A stretch of DNA of 64,000 bases, taken from NCBI GenBank assembly GCA_030068145.1, contig JAPJBO010000362.1, positions 1 to 64,000 on the forward strand, written 5' to 3'. The notes beneath the pieces were generated by a model. The model was not told the DNA's origin and searched no databases. It was given only the letters and a program-made list of their open reading frames with translations. Both the position numbers and the translations under genes were made by a program. Of the stretch, positions 1 to 12,400 are shown in pieces. Positions within the stretch are counted from its first letter, which is position 1. Each line of letters begins with the position of its first letter. The stretch comes from Diplonema papillatum (lineage: Eukaryota > Euglenozoa > Diplonemea > Diplonemida > Diplonemidae).

Positions 1-351
1 CTGCTCGCTCGTCGTCGCGTCCGCGCTTTCACCTGCTTGCTCGTCGTCGCGTCCGCGCTTCCACCTGCTTGCTCGTCGTCGCGTCCGCGCTTTCACCTGC
101 TTGCTCGTCGTCGCGTCCGCGCTTCCACCTGCTTGCTCGTCGTCGCGTCCGCGCTTTCACCTGCTTGCTCGTCGTCGCGTCCGCGCTTCCACCTGCTTGC
201 TCGTCGTCGCGTCCGCGCTTCCACCTGCTTGATCATCGCGTCCGCGCTTCCACCTGCTTGCTCGTCGTCGCGTCCGCGCTTCTACCTGCTTGCTCGTCGT
301 CGCGTCCGCGCTCCCACCTGCTTGCTCGTCGTCGCGTCCGCGCTTCCGCTG
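1..351. repeat. 32-bp minisatellite, about 11 copies
   Basis: A 32-bp unit built around GCTCGTCGTCGCGTCCGCGC is repeated head to tail about 11 times, with T/C variation and one degenerate copy near 230. The unit is not a multiple of three, so all frames stay open; the apparent Ser/Arg/Cys-rich proteins here are by-products of the repeat. The array runs off the left edge of the window. Confidence 0.9.
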
Positions 352-610
352 GGAGCAGGCGCCGTCCGTCCCTTTTTGCACGTTCACCGTTCGGTGGCGG
401 CGTCCGATCTGTTGGTTGTGGGCCCTGTGGCCGCGGCTTCGGTTCTGGCCCCTGCGAGGCCCCCGCTTCACCGCTGGCCGTGCCCCGTGTGGTACTATGT
501 GTCGTTCTAGTCCGGGAACAACAGTCAGACCCGTGACTGCTCCTCACGAAACAGATCGGGACGCGCTTACGCGCTTCGCGACGACGCGCCCCTGGGACAT
601 GCGCCGCATG

Positions 611-2339
611 TTAAAGTGGCCCAGTCCTGCACGTGCGAGTCGGTTCCGCAGCAGGTCGCGGCAAGGGTACGGGATGTGCGTTTGGACGCAAGCTGAAAGC
701 CGCCCCAGCAGGGGTTACAGATGTCAGCTGGAATTTCGTAAGCAGCACCATGCCCCCCTCTGCGATGTCAGGGAAGCCAGCGGCAAGCAGCCTGAGCCCT
801 TCTGACTGCTCCACCGACGAAAGAATCTGCAGCTTGAACTTTGTGTGAAGCGACGGGAGCACGTCGGTCGCGTCGTTCCCGAAGGTAGTCTGCACCGGGT
901 TGCAATTCTTCAACATCGCAGTGCAGGATGCGTATGGGCTGGCCTCCGGGATCCCTGCTCTTGAACACGGCACCACATCAGAGTAAGCACTCGATCTCAG
1001 CAACCGGTCCTGCCGAGTGAACTTCTTCTGGTTCCACATGTCTTGCACTTCGTCGAACGTTACATGCAGCCGGAAGCTTACCCCCGTCGTGTTCACAGGC
1101 AGCGCGACCGACAGCGAGTTCACAAACAGGGTCCCTGCAGGCACGTGCCACCCATTGCGGTCCATCCACCTCGCATTCGCCGGTATTTGCACCGGCACAG
1201 CATTCCCCGCCAGCAGCTGTGCGAGGTCGACGAATCCCACGCCGGGAGAAACCGGTAGTCCGGCCACAAAAAAAGACGGGCTCTTGATGCGCTCCCTCTT
1301 CGCGATTCCTTCGAGATTGGTCCGAAGGACCCGGTTGCAATCCCCCTCCGTTAAGACGAAGACGTCGCCGCTCACCACATCCGAGCACTCCGTACTCAAG
1401 CCCTTCGTAGGTGTATCGTTGCAACGCGCAAAACAGCGCTGTGAGCCTGTGCAGTCTCAACTTTTGGTGCATCTTCATCACCCGGTATGCCGCTACAGAC
1501 GCATCCGCAGCCTCCCAGCTCTTTTGCTCATCTGTTGCTGTTGCATTTACGAGGTGCATCGCTTCAACCGTTGCTTGGAAGTTTTGCAGGCTGGCCCGCT
1601 CTAACTGCTACTTCGCATACGCAACGACGTTGGCTACTGCTTTGTCAGCCTGTTCGAGCCCTTCGGACCGCTGAAACCCAGAAACCCCAGATACTCGCAC
1701 ACGGCCTCAGTGAGAGACTTGATGTAGGTAACCAGCTGCACCGCTTTGATGGTGTTCGGCCTCCAGTAAAGGTACTCCCTGTACTCGGCAAGGAAGTCCG
1801 CGAAGGCCTTCTGCTGCACGGGGAACCCGGCCGGCACGGTGGCGGCCGAGAGGGGGAACGGCGAGCACGCCGAGAAATTGAGGACGACGGGGACCTCATC
1901 CTGGCTGCTGACAACAACGACCAGTCCCACCATCAGCGCGGCCACGCTGCCGGCTACAGCCGGAAGGAGGGCGCGCGCCTGGCCAGCGCCCGCGATCTGG
2001 TAGGCAGGCTTATTCGCACGCACCGGAGCTGCGACCACCACCGCGAAAACACCGTCTCCCGTCGCGATGCTTCCCGCCTGCCGCATCGGATCCAGAGAGG
2101 CGGCCTCGTAATCAACGAACGGTCCCGCCACTCGCGTCGCTCACTGCAAACAGCCGTACGCACGCAGACGCTGGCCCCGTCGAAGTCCACCGGGCCTTGA
2201 CCGCCACCAGGACCCCGCCAAACATATCCCCTCTCCGCTGCCAGCGTCCGTGGTCGACACGGCGCTCTCTTTCGAGTGGAGCCGAACCAGGAGATAACCG
2301 TAGGAACCGGCCATAAGGCTCAAACCCTCGGAACAACAA
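611..2339 (-). pseudogene. Frameshifted gene for an unidentified membrane protein
   Basis: Minus-strand coding signal runs through several frames that abut with no room for introns. In order there are: a segment from about 2323; a segment at 2131-1634 with one clear hydrophobic span (about residues 57-77, ending VVVVSS); a helical segment at about 1665-1400; and an open segment at about 1420-611 rich in Cys and N-glycosylation sites. The frame changes near 2260, 2140, 1660 and 1400. An in-frame TAG lies near 1610, where flanking Ala/Lys/Gln/Leu-rich helix continues on both sides. This fits a decayed single-pass membrane or surface protein; sequencing errors are the alternative. I do not recognise the family. 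Confidence 0.45.
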
Positions 2340-2353
2340 GGCTCCTCAGTGCG

Positions 2354-2914
2354 TTACGCCCGCCGGTCCATTCGGACTCGTATAGACCCGGTTGGAGACA
2401 CGGGATCTGGATCCGAGTAGGGGATGCTGAACGTGTGCTCGACGAACGTTTCGGTGTTTAAAGGAGGCGCCGCTTGATTGGTTTGGGTGACGTTCCCTGT
2501 GACAGGAGCGAGGTGAGACCCGCTAGTTGCGAAGCGTTCGTTCGTGAAAACCCCGCAGCCAGTCGGGCCCTGCATGCAGATAAGCTCGAACGCGCTGCCC
2601 AAATCCGTGCCGAAGCCGAGATGAACAGTCGCCCAATGATTGAACCCGCGACTTATGGCGAGAGAAAAAATATATTTAGCCAACACCACTTCCATGTGGT
2701 ACTCCGTGGTGCTGTCGAGCCCTCCTGCGAGCTCGTCGTCGAAAGCGTAGAGCTCACAGCGACCCGTATCAGCCTGGCATGTTCTCCCGAGGCCGCAGTC
2801 TGACGAGGCTGTGCAAACGAACTCGCACACGAAATACCCGGCGGCGATCTGGTCATTCCATCTTCCGTTCCGATTCAGGGCCAGGAAATCTTGCTCGGCG
2901 TTTTTGCTGTCCAT
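2354..2914 (-). CDS. Unidentified Cys-containing open segment, possibly upstream part of the same broken gene
   Basis: This 186-codon segment has a compact Cys cluster at residues about 30-53 (spacing C-x3-C-x5-C-x5-C-x6-C), followed by a beta-rich region with possible N-glycosylation sites (NVT near residue 142). It lies just upstream, on the same strand, of the frameshifted membrane-protein segments. It could be their N-terminal part, separated by one more disruption, or a separate small gene. There is no obvious signal peptide at the first Met. Family unknown; coding status is judged from composition only. Confidence 0.35.
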   Translation of the reverse strand: MDSKNAEQDFLALNRNGRWNDQIAAGYFVCEFVCTASSDCGLGRTCQADTGRCELYAFDDELAGGLDSTTEYHMEVVLAKYIFSLAISRGFNHWATVHLGFGTDLGSAFELICMQGPTGCGVFTNERFATSGSHLAPVTGNVTQTNQAAPPLNTETFVEHTFSIPYSDPDPVSPTGSIRVRMDRRA

Positions 2915-2929
2915 TAACTTCTCATTGTG

Positions 2930-3675
2930 AGGCTCATCGACAATTTAACGTATGTTTTATGACGTACTCCCATTGTCCCAAACAGGCTCCTGCCAACTGG
3001 TTTTACTTCCTTTAACTGGTTTGGCAGAGCATTGGGACGCGAGCCGTCAGGCGAGGCGGCCACGTACGCGGCGTTGTGCGCGCTGCTACGTTTGGCAAAC
3101 TGCTTGGTGACCCGTCACATGCAGTTTGGCAGGCGGCTGGTTCGCCGCAGGTAGCATTTCGAGCGCAGCGTTACCTCAGACGTTTTCGGGAACCTTTGGG
3201 TTCGTTCCTCCGGGTTGCTTGTTCGGCCCCCGGTTGCAGTAGTCCTGCTTGCACGCAGAACTCTCGGAGAAAACGGTGCCATCAGACCACGGGCGCAAAC
3301 ACTGCAAACGTGATGTCGTCTGCTTTGTCGACAAAGGACGCCATGCAGCGCCCATTGGGTTGGCAGGTTCGCAGATTGCCACAAGACGCCGATATGAAGG
3401 CAGAGATGGCCAGCGCGGTCACCGTTTAACATGGCACAGAAGCTTCGTTCTAGGCGAGTAGACTCGTCTGCGATGGGTACTCCGTAAGTGAGGTGTACCC
3501 ACCCCCCTGTGCTGGTGTCCCCCCACTTATCCCGTGCTGCTGTCGCCTTTTCGCATGGAGAAGCGTGGACACTGACACGGTAGCACGGTACGCGATAGGG
3601 TTCCATTGCCAGGACCATGTCCCCAGTAAAAAGACACCTCCTCGGCACATGCTGCAGCGTGCCAGACACCTGCCA
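2930..3675. other. Gene-free stretch
   Basis: Only short overlapping frames on both strands, with no domain or splice pattern I could support. Confidence 0.5.
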
Positions 3676-3678
3676 GTT

Positions 3679-4158
3679 TCAATGCTTGTGTGGACGACAC
3701 TTCCCCGCGGGGTCTCGGCTCTTGCTTTTTGTTTTTGGCTTGATGGCGGTGACAACATCGTTATCAAGGAGATACATCGCATTGCCTTCATCTGGTCGCT
3801 CCGAGCTGTCCCCACTTGCAACAGCCTCGTACCTCGTACCGTACACAGAATGCATTCCGCAAGAAGTGGATCCAGCAACCGTCGCCCCCCAACGAATGAT
3901 CCAGTATGAGACCACTTCAAAGATCTCCCTCAAGCATGCACTACACGCTTGATGGTCACTAACCTCTTCTTCTCGCAAAATATTGATAACCTTTTTGATT
4001 TTGTCTTTTTCGGCAGCTCGAAGCCACAATGGCTGCACGCATTCACTCTCCGCCTCATCGTATTCCTCCCCGCAGGGGAGTTTCACGACGGGGATCGCAC
4101 CCCATTCGACCTCTCCCTTGAGGATGTCAGTCCGAGTAAATGATTTTGTTTGTACGGG
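3679..4158 (-). CDS. Possible internal exon(s) of an unidentified gene
   Basis: A 160-codon frame is open from 4158 to a stop at 3679. Its first 65 codons (4158-3964) look most like protein: they are acidic and helical, with the segment KDKIKKVINILREEE near their end. They are flanked by plausible splice sites, a CAG acceptor just before 4158 and a G|GTTAGT donor after 3964, and are phase 0 on both sides. There is no good ATG. The rest of the frame may be read-through into an intron or further exon. Product unknown. Confidence 0.3.
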   Translation of the reverse strand, partial: PVQTKSFTRTDILKGEVEWGAIPVVKLPCGEEYDEAESECVQPLWLRAAEKDKIKKVINILREEEVSDHQACSACLREIFEVVSYWIIRWGATVAGSTSCGMHSVYGTRYEAVASGDSSERPDEGNAMYLLDNDVVTAIKPKTKSKSRDPAGKCRPHKH

Positions 4159-4164
4159 CTGCGT

Positions 4165-4876
4165 TAGATGAATCTCCTCCCAAACACGTTGTTCCAGCGT
4201 TCTCTTTCGAGTTTACAATTAATTGGTATTACGAAAAAAACGGAAGGTCGAAAGCAGCTTCTTTCCATGGATTTCGATTCAATTCGAATCCTTCTTTTCA
4301 AACGGCATCTGGTGGAGGAAGCAAGACGGCGTTGAGCACAGCAAGTTAGGTATGGCACTACGTCAAGCCAGCCACTGGCACGAAGGTAGTAACTTCTACT
4401 TGTGTTGGCCGCGTGGGGCCGCCGTCACTTGTTTTTTGACTTTTGCTTTGATTTTTTGAATGAGCAACGCGGGGGATTGCAAGAACGTGTTTGGAATTGA
4501 TCACATGTGTTCAACACCGCTCTGGTCCTGTCCGCCGTGCTTTGGTCCTTTATGCCACGATGACATAAGGCGGATCATCAGCGCAGAACCTGAGCGTCTG
4601 CAGACAGGACAGCGGTGTGAGTCAGGCAGCTGTTCGTAGCTCGTCACAGCCAGAACCACCCACACTACGAGAGCACAGGAAAATCCATCACGGGGAGAAG
4701 GCCCCTGCAACCGTCTGAGCAATCCCCGGAGCCGACAACAAGGCACCCCGGAAACCGTTCCTCCTCCCGACCTAACGGAGCTAAAGGATGGCCCGGTACA
4801 TTCATGTTCCCGATGTTTCCCTCTCAAAAGGCTGAGACCCAGCCTCCGTTTGTTGTCCTAGTGAGCTCTATACTTC
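4165..4876. other. Gene-free stretch with a weak dispersed repeat
   Basis: No gene seen. Around 4585-4640 a short segment (GACAGGACAGCGGTGT-like) recurs near 57715-57735, so at least part is repetitive. Confidence 0.4.
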
Positions 4877-5576
<700 letters not shown>

Positions 5577-5579
5577 CTA

Positions 5580-6780
5580 CATGAAACGTTACCAAAGCAG
5601 TGAGTTCCGCTAGTGCGCACAAACAAAAGAAAGCGCCATACTAATTTTTTTTTCTTCATGGAGACCCGCCCCCGGCATCCCGGCTGTCCAATCACTGTCG
5701 AGAAAGTTTGCGCCTACTGTGATGAGGTGGTTGACCAGGCCCCCACGAAGCCTTATACACAACACGGCTACAACACAAGGATGCAGCCCTGCTTAGGTGT
5801 GCACCCAGCAGGCCATTTGCTGCTAAGCCCCCCCCGACCGGTCGATTTGCCCCTTTCGTGGCCCTCTATTCGCCGGGCGGTGCTGTCAGCACTTGTTCCG
5901 CGTCGCATCAAGTACATGATGCTGGCGGTTGGGGGATCGGCGACCCCGACTCAAGTAAGGTGCGGTCAACAGTGTCGCCACGTCCCTTGACACCTATCCA
6001 TACTTCAAAAAAAAAAACGTGTTTCGCACAACAACCCGCATACAGTATTTTAGGTCTGACTGCAGCAGACCTGCGACGAACGAGTTCACAAAAAGGTGGT
6101 AGACGGAAAAAAAGAAGAGGGGATGTCCATCGTGCCCAGACTGACGGCGTGAAGTCGCATGTTCCCGAGGGCTTACAAAAGGTGCACACCCACTACGCGG
6201 CGATGGTACTCGATTGCCCACAATTTTTTCTCGAGTACTGTCTACTAAACGTGACGTAGACTACCGCCACATTTTATTTGCATTCCGACCCGAAAGCACA
6301 CGGCTCGACAACGTTCGAACGGGCAGGGGGTGAATTAGCTCAATTGTACGCACACTATGTATACTGCATATCTTCACGATGAATGTAGGTGAAGACAGGC
6401 ATGTGGCTGCAAGAATCACAGCTGACTGATTGACGAAGTACGGAAAGAAGGCAGTATATCGCCGGGGGGGGAAGAAGGGATTAGCTGATAATGCGAAAGG
6501 AGGCAGCGGGGAGAGCATTGCCTTTGCTGCGCCAGCACTATTGTTTTGGGCAAGCTTTCACGCGAGCTTACCCTCAGGGCATTTGCGTATGTGTGGAACA
6601 GATGTGCCGCCCCAGCCAAAAACTCCTCTGCCTGGTGTCGAGACCAACGGACGAATGTTTTCTCCACTTAGCAAGCTGCCTCAAGCTGCAACTATACTGC
6701 AGACCTATCCGATTGCTCGGAGGGGACCTCCGAGGTAGCTGGCAGCTCATCTGGCAGGTGCATACTACACCGTCTTACAC
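5580..6780. other. Gene-free stretch
   Basis: Short frames only. At about 6326-6342 there is a partial match (GGGGGTGAATTAGCTCA) to the terminal motif found at 14989, 23352 and 41285, suggesting an old element end. Confidence 0.4.
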
Positions 6781-6784
6781 GACG

Positions 6785-6935
6785 CACTAGTTATGGGGTT
6801 TCACTAATTATTAACTAGGTCAATGACTAGTGAAATTTATAACTTGCTCGGACATAATTAGCAACTAGCATATAACTAGCAGTGCTAGTTATATAACTAG
6901 CTCTCCCAGTAGAATAACCAGTGAAATACAGCGAA
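6785..6935. repeat. ACTAGT-rich palindromic element
   Basis: Many copies of ACTAGT or CTAGTTAT in both orientations can fold into hairpins. The same vocabulary (ACTAGT, CAGTGAAAT) returns at 26600-26830 and 55600-55870, so this looks like a small inverted-repeat element family. Confidence 0.45.
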
Positions 6936-7124
6936 ACTGCATTGAGCTGAGTCAAAAAGGACGGTGTCTTCCAACTTCAGCGCTCAGACTGGGTATCCTG
7001 GCCCACTTTTCTTGCTATCTGCTGCTCGGCTGTCTCGGTTGTCTCTTCGTCAAGCAAGAAGCGTTTTGTGACAATCGATCTAAGCAGAAAGGATTTGAAG
7101 AACTGTAGAAGGAGACTGTACACA

Positions 7125-7575
7125 AATTTCCATCAGGTTTCTGCCGTGGGAGAAGTTTCCACCAATCGTTTCCGGAACAAAAAGCTTCCCAACATTTTTC
7201 GCCATAAGAAACTTCCGCCGGTAGTTTCTGCCATCAGATTACTGCCACGAGAGAAAACTCCACCATAATAGTTTCCGTTGTAAATTTTTTTTTTTTTTTG
7301 ACAGAAATTTTCCCGTGAAGAAATTTCTGCCGGTAGTTTTCGCCCACATGAATCTCCACCAGGTTTTCGTGAGAGAAATTTCCACCAACAGTTTCCGTTG
7401 TAGAAAGTTTCCTCCAACAATTTCCCACGAAAGAAATTTCCGCAAGTAGTTTCCGCCACGAGAAAGTTTCCATCAGGTTTCTGTCGTGAGAGAACTTTCC
7501 ACCAGTAGTTTCCGTTATGAAAGAATTCCACTAAGAGTTTCTGTCGTGAGAGAATTTTCCACCAATAGATGCCGC
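7125..7575. repeat. Degenerate tandem repeat, about 30-bp unit
   Basis: Roughly 15 diverged copies of a unit of the form AGTTTCCGCC..GAGAAATTTCCACC are interrupted by a poly(T) run at 7287-7301. The minus-strand frames here are Trp/Phe/Asn-rich repeats with no independent coding evidence. Confidence 0.7.
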
Positions 7576-7639
7576 CATGTAGCAGACCTTCTTCGGCGAA
7601 TTTGTGCTCGCGTTCAGCCAGAAAAATAGACCCGGGGAC

Positions 7640-9130
7640 CACAAATTATGTGCGTCTTCCAAGAAGAAGGGGTTCCAACAGGGGAAGGAATACGCAGGTT
7701 TTGCTCGTGATGAAAAAAGGGAGAGTATGGGGTTGCAGGTTTGGTTGAGAAAAGAAGAAGGAATTTCGCGCGGGAAAGACCGCCCGGCCAATTGCAGCGT
7801 GCAACAACGGAAGCCGGATATGGCGGAGACACATCCAGTGTACAGCACAAGGCGACAAGGCAGAGGCGCGCCCGACCGATGTGTATTTGGCGGGGTTTGG
7901 GAAACCGGAAGCTTCTTGGAATCGGAGGTCTCTGGCAGCTGCGGTGCTACCGCACACAGGAAGCTCCGCTCCCGTGGAAGGCTTTGAATGCTGTGCTTGC
8001 AGGGGACGGATGTTCATGGTCTTAGCCATCGTAAACAACAGGGGGACCTCTAAAAGCCAGAACATTTCCGGAGTTGGGGCTTGCACTGATAAACAAAGTA
8101 ACGGTCGATCAGCATCAACTGACCAAAGGCGATGATGAGGCAAAAGTTTCTTGTTCTTCGCGTGTAAGGTATTAATCTCTCTGGGGGGGTTTCCTGTACT
8201 AGCACTTTTTCGTTGGCTTCGTTTTCTCTTTCATGTGCAACCGTTGTTCCGGAAATGTTCCTGTCAGTACAGGTGTACTATTAAGAAAAAGAAGGGGTGG
8301 GGGATTGTGCTCAGGAAAAGGTGGATTTGGGCCAAGTCGGAGAAGACGTGTTCTAGGGGGTCCTCCCACCACAACCGACCCCCCTTCTCTCTATAGATAA
8401 GAAGACGAGGGCCCTCAAGCTCACAACAGTCCTCGCTTTTCCACTCGCCCCAGACTCGCCTTCAGGGCCAAGGTGGCACACGTTAAACAACGCACACCGC
8501 CTCGGTTCCGACGCGTTTGTCAATGCTGCGGTGCTCGAGAGGCCCCTTACACAGAACCTCGTCCACCGACTCCTGGCAACTAGCCACTTTCCTGCGGCTG
8601 TTTCCTCCAGGGATTCTGACATCATGAACACGTGTTCCTCCACCAAATGGGGGGTTTTCATTGCCCTAGAATTTTGCGGTTAAACCCATATCTGACAGGG
8701 GGTCGGAAAAACACAAAGTTTTTGACCTGCGTCGTACAGACAGACAAGCGGAGGGCGAGTCCGTCGTCGAAGAGCACAGGGACAACTGAGCGGCCAGACG
8801 GTCGTCTTGCGATACATCAATTCCACTTGGCATTACGACCACCGGTTCCTTTGGGTTGGCTGGGCGGAAAATTGTATGGGTCTGGTCGTGTGACCTCCTG
8901 GGATAGCCTATACTCTCACACCTGGTGGCTATCGTACGCTAGACCCTTGTTTTCCCCCTTTTCTACAGATCCGGGGAAAGACGCTTTGGACGCGAACCCT
9001 CGGGATGATGACACCAGGATACGATTAAATTGCGGCGTTGTGGTACGGGTGTCCCGCCAGAGATGAGGGAGAGACTAGCACTGAGATTTCGTCGCGAGGT
9101 GACCCCTCGCCCGCTAAAATACCCTCTTTC
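7640..9130. other. Gene-free stretch
   Basis: No supported gene or element; frames are short and mutually overlapping. Confidence 0.4.
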
Positions 9131-9182
9131 AGGTCCTTGCAGCTCGCTCGTGACACTTTCGTCGGTGTTGCTGAAGCAGATC
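9131..9182 (-). repeat. Short duplicate of the LamG protein gene's 3' region
   Basis: About 50 bp here match 9809-9850 with a few changes, including the codons for NTDESVTSELQG. It lies just downstream of the gene's stop and is probably a local segmental copy. Confidence 0.6.
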
Positions 9183-9410
9183 CTGGCCTTGATTTTCGGT
9201 CCTGCTCGACTTTCACACGGAGAGAGTGAAAGGTCTCTCTTCATTTCGCCCGGTAGGGCAAACTGGCTCCTCTGCGGTGGTTAAACTCGTTCGCCGCCCC
9301 GCCGTGGGTGGTTTTTTTTTGCGCGCACTACGCGGAACTCACCCGCGTTAACTTTTCATGCGGTGCGCTCTTAGTACCGACAATGCAACTGTTAACCTTC
9401 TTCGAGGAGG

Positions 9411-12400
9411 TCAAAGCTTGAGTAGCGGGTTTGGACGCACGGCGACGGTCGACTTTCGCGTGACTGGCAGGGCGGTGTCGTCGTCGAAGGCGTCGTTGCT
9501 GCGGACGTCGAGCACCAACCCGCGCCGGCGCGAGCCTACCCGAGAGGCGGGAGGCAGCATGGACATGGACGGGGTCGAGTATCTGTTGTTCACGGAGAGG
9601 GACCGCGCCGTCGGCGACAGGATGGACTCCAGCGGAGGCGACATGAACGCGAAGGGAGAGTCGTCGAAGTAAGACGAAGAGCACACGGACAACGGGGCCG
9701 GCAGCGGGTCGTCCGCCAGGTACCGGGACCGCGTCCGGTCCAACGACAGCTCGCTGGTCCCCTTGGGGCGCAGCCGCGCGAACGGGGAAGGCACTGTTTT
9801 GGACACGAACCCTTGCAGCTCGCTCGTGACGCTTTCGTCGGTGTTGCTCGAGTCCGGAGGGGTGCACGGGTCGAAGAAAGAGCAGGGCACGAACAGCTCC
9901 TTTTCCCGCTCGATGACGCGGGCCCGAAGGCGGTGTCTGCGTCCGGTCAGGAACAGCACGACTTCACCCACTGCCTCCAACAACGTCAGGATGATCAGTG
10001 CCACGGCTGCCACGAGCAGCACCATGTCGCCGGCGTCGAATAGGGTAGTGCTCTCGCTGTACAGCGCGCCGGCCAGCAGCGTCAACCCGACGCCTTGGAT
10101 CGCGTGCATACACGGCTGCCCGACGGTTTGCAGGCCCTTTACGAACGGCGTCATCGCCCAGTCGAGCGCGAACCGCGCGAGGTATATGCACGCGCAAACC
10201 AGCCGCACGTGCCCGCACGCAGTGCGATCCGACGGCTCGACGGCGAGGACGCAGGCGAGCGTGAAGCTCGTCAAGCACTCGACGGACGCCCACCACTCGC
10301 GTCCCGGCCGCAGGCCCCTCGTGAGGCTGCCGTACCTGTTCACCCAGTCGTACTCTGCGGTCCTGCTGACCCACTCCCCCGGGCCCACGAGCCACACGAG
10401 AACACGGGGCTCCCGCTCCCATCCGACGCCCTCCGACTCACTGTCCGGGTCAACCACGGGCTCGAACAGTGCGTGTTTCGGACACCTGGATCGGACCCAT
10501 AGAAAGATCAGCAGTGGCAAACTCGCGCAGACTGCCAAGACTGGGCCACCCACGAACTCAGACTGCGCGAAGCTAGGGCTGAAGACAAGCCGGGCGGCGC
10601 CGAAGGTGGTGCCGAGGTAGAGAAACTGCCACACGAAGAGCGGGATGGAAGGGAAACTGAGGTATCCGTGGGGATCCCGTGCAGTCGTAGGGAGGAGGTT
10701 GAGGTCCTTGGCGAGGCTGACGACGACTATGAACAGGAAGAAGAGTCCGAGTGCGATGAGGGAGTTGTACATGACAGCCCCGAGGTCGTGCGAGTCGACG
10801 ACGGTCGCTTGCAGGGGGTGCATGGCCCTTGGGTACACGTTCTCTTCTTCCCCCGCCGACATGCCAAAGTGCCGGGAGCAAGCCCTGGTCACGAGCGAGA
10901 TCCGCGCCGCCGCGTACGCCGAGCCGAACGTCACCAGCCCCGCAGCACCGGCCACCACGCCTGCGCCAGCCGCGGTGCCGGCGCTGCCCAACTCTTTGCT
11001 GAAAAGCCCTCCGCCACCAGACGGGGATTCAGTCGGCGGGCTTCCGGTGCGCAGAACTGCGTCGATTCCCGGTGCGTGCGTGTCTGGCCCAAGGGTCGCC
11101 GGGAAGCCTACCCCCGGCAACGGCCCATTCGTGTCCGAAGCCTGAGTAGGTGGCGGATCGGTCTGTGGTACCTCTGGCGGGCTTGTTTGCGGTGGTGCAA
11201 GCGTGTCAGCCGGTGCGAACGTAGCCGCCGTAGATGGTGGATTTGTTGGTGGTGCATTTGTGTTCGGAGCTTGCGTAGACGGTGCGTTTGTTGGCGGTGC
11301 ATTCGCGATGGGCGGGTTCGTTGGTGGCGAACTTGTGTGGAGTGGGCCAGTTGGCGGTGCATTTGTGTTTGGAGCCCGCGTAGACGGTGGGTTTGTTGAC
11401 GGTGCCTTTGTATCTGGAGCCTGCGTTGTAGGTGGGGTTGTTTGTGGTGCATTAGTGTCTGGAGCCTGCGTAGACGACGGAATCGGGATCGGTACACTCG
11501 TGACTGGCAGACTTGTTGGTGGTGCATTCGTGGCTGGTGGGCTTGTTGGTGGCGCATTTGTATTTGGAGCATGCGTAGACGGTGGGTTAGTTGGCGGTGC
11601 ATCTGTATCTGGGGTCTGCGTTGTAGGTGGGGTTGTTTGTGGTGCATTGGTGTCTGGAGCCTGCGTAGACGACGGAATCGGGATCGGTACACTCGTGACT
11701 GGCGGACTTGTTGGTGATGCATTCGTGGCTGGTGGGTTTGTTGGTGGCGCATTGGTGGCTGGTGGGTGGGATGATGGCGCAAATGTGGCTGGCGAGTCTG
11801 TGGGTGGTGCATTTGTGGCTAGTGGGTCTGTTGGTGGTGCATTCGTGTTTGGTGGGTTCGTTGGTGGTGCACTTGTGACTGGTGGGTCTGTAGGCGGTGA
11901 ATCTGTGGCTGGTGGGTCTGTTGGTGGCGCATTAGTGGCTGGTGAGTCTGTTGGCGGTCCATTCGTGGCTGGTGGGTCTGTTGGTGGTGCATTCGTGTTT
12001 GGTGGGTTCGTTGGTGGTGCACTTGTGGCTGGTGGGTCTGTAGGTGGTGAATCTGTGGCTGGTGGGTCTGTTGACGGTACATTTGTGGCTGGTGAGTCTG
12101 TGGGTGAACTTGTGGCTGGTGGGTTGGTTGGTGGTGAATTGGTGGCTGGTGGGTCAGTGGGTGGTGCATTTGTGGCAGGTGGGTCTGTTGGTGGTGCATT
12201 TGTGACTGGTGGGTCTGTTGGTGGTGCATTTGAGGCTGGTGGGTCTGTGGGTGGTGCATTTGTGGCTGGTGAGTCTGTGGGTGGTGCATTCGTGGCTGGT
12301 GGGTCTGTTGCTGGTGCATTGGTGGCTGGTGGGTTGGTTGGTGGTGCATTTGTGGCTGGTGGGTCTGTGGGTGGTGCATTGGTGGCTGGTGGATTGGTAA

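Noticed and set aside
37..805. Ser/Arg/Cys-rich proteins at the left edge
   Set aside because: Produced by the 32-bp minisatellite, which keeps all frames open.
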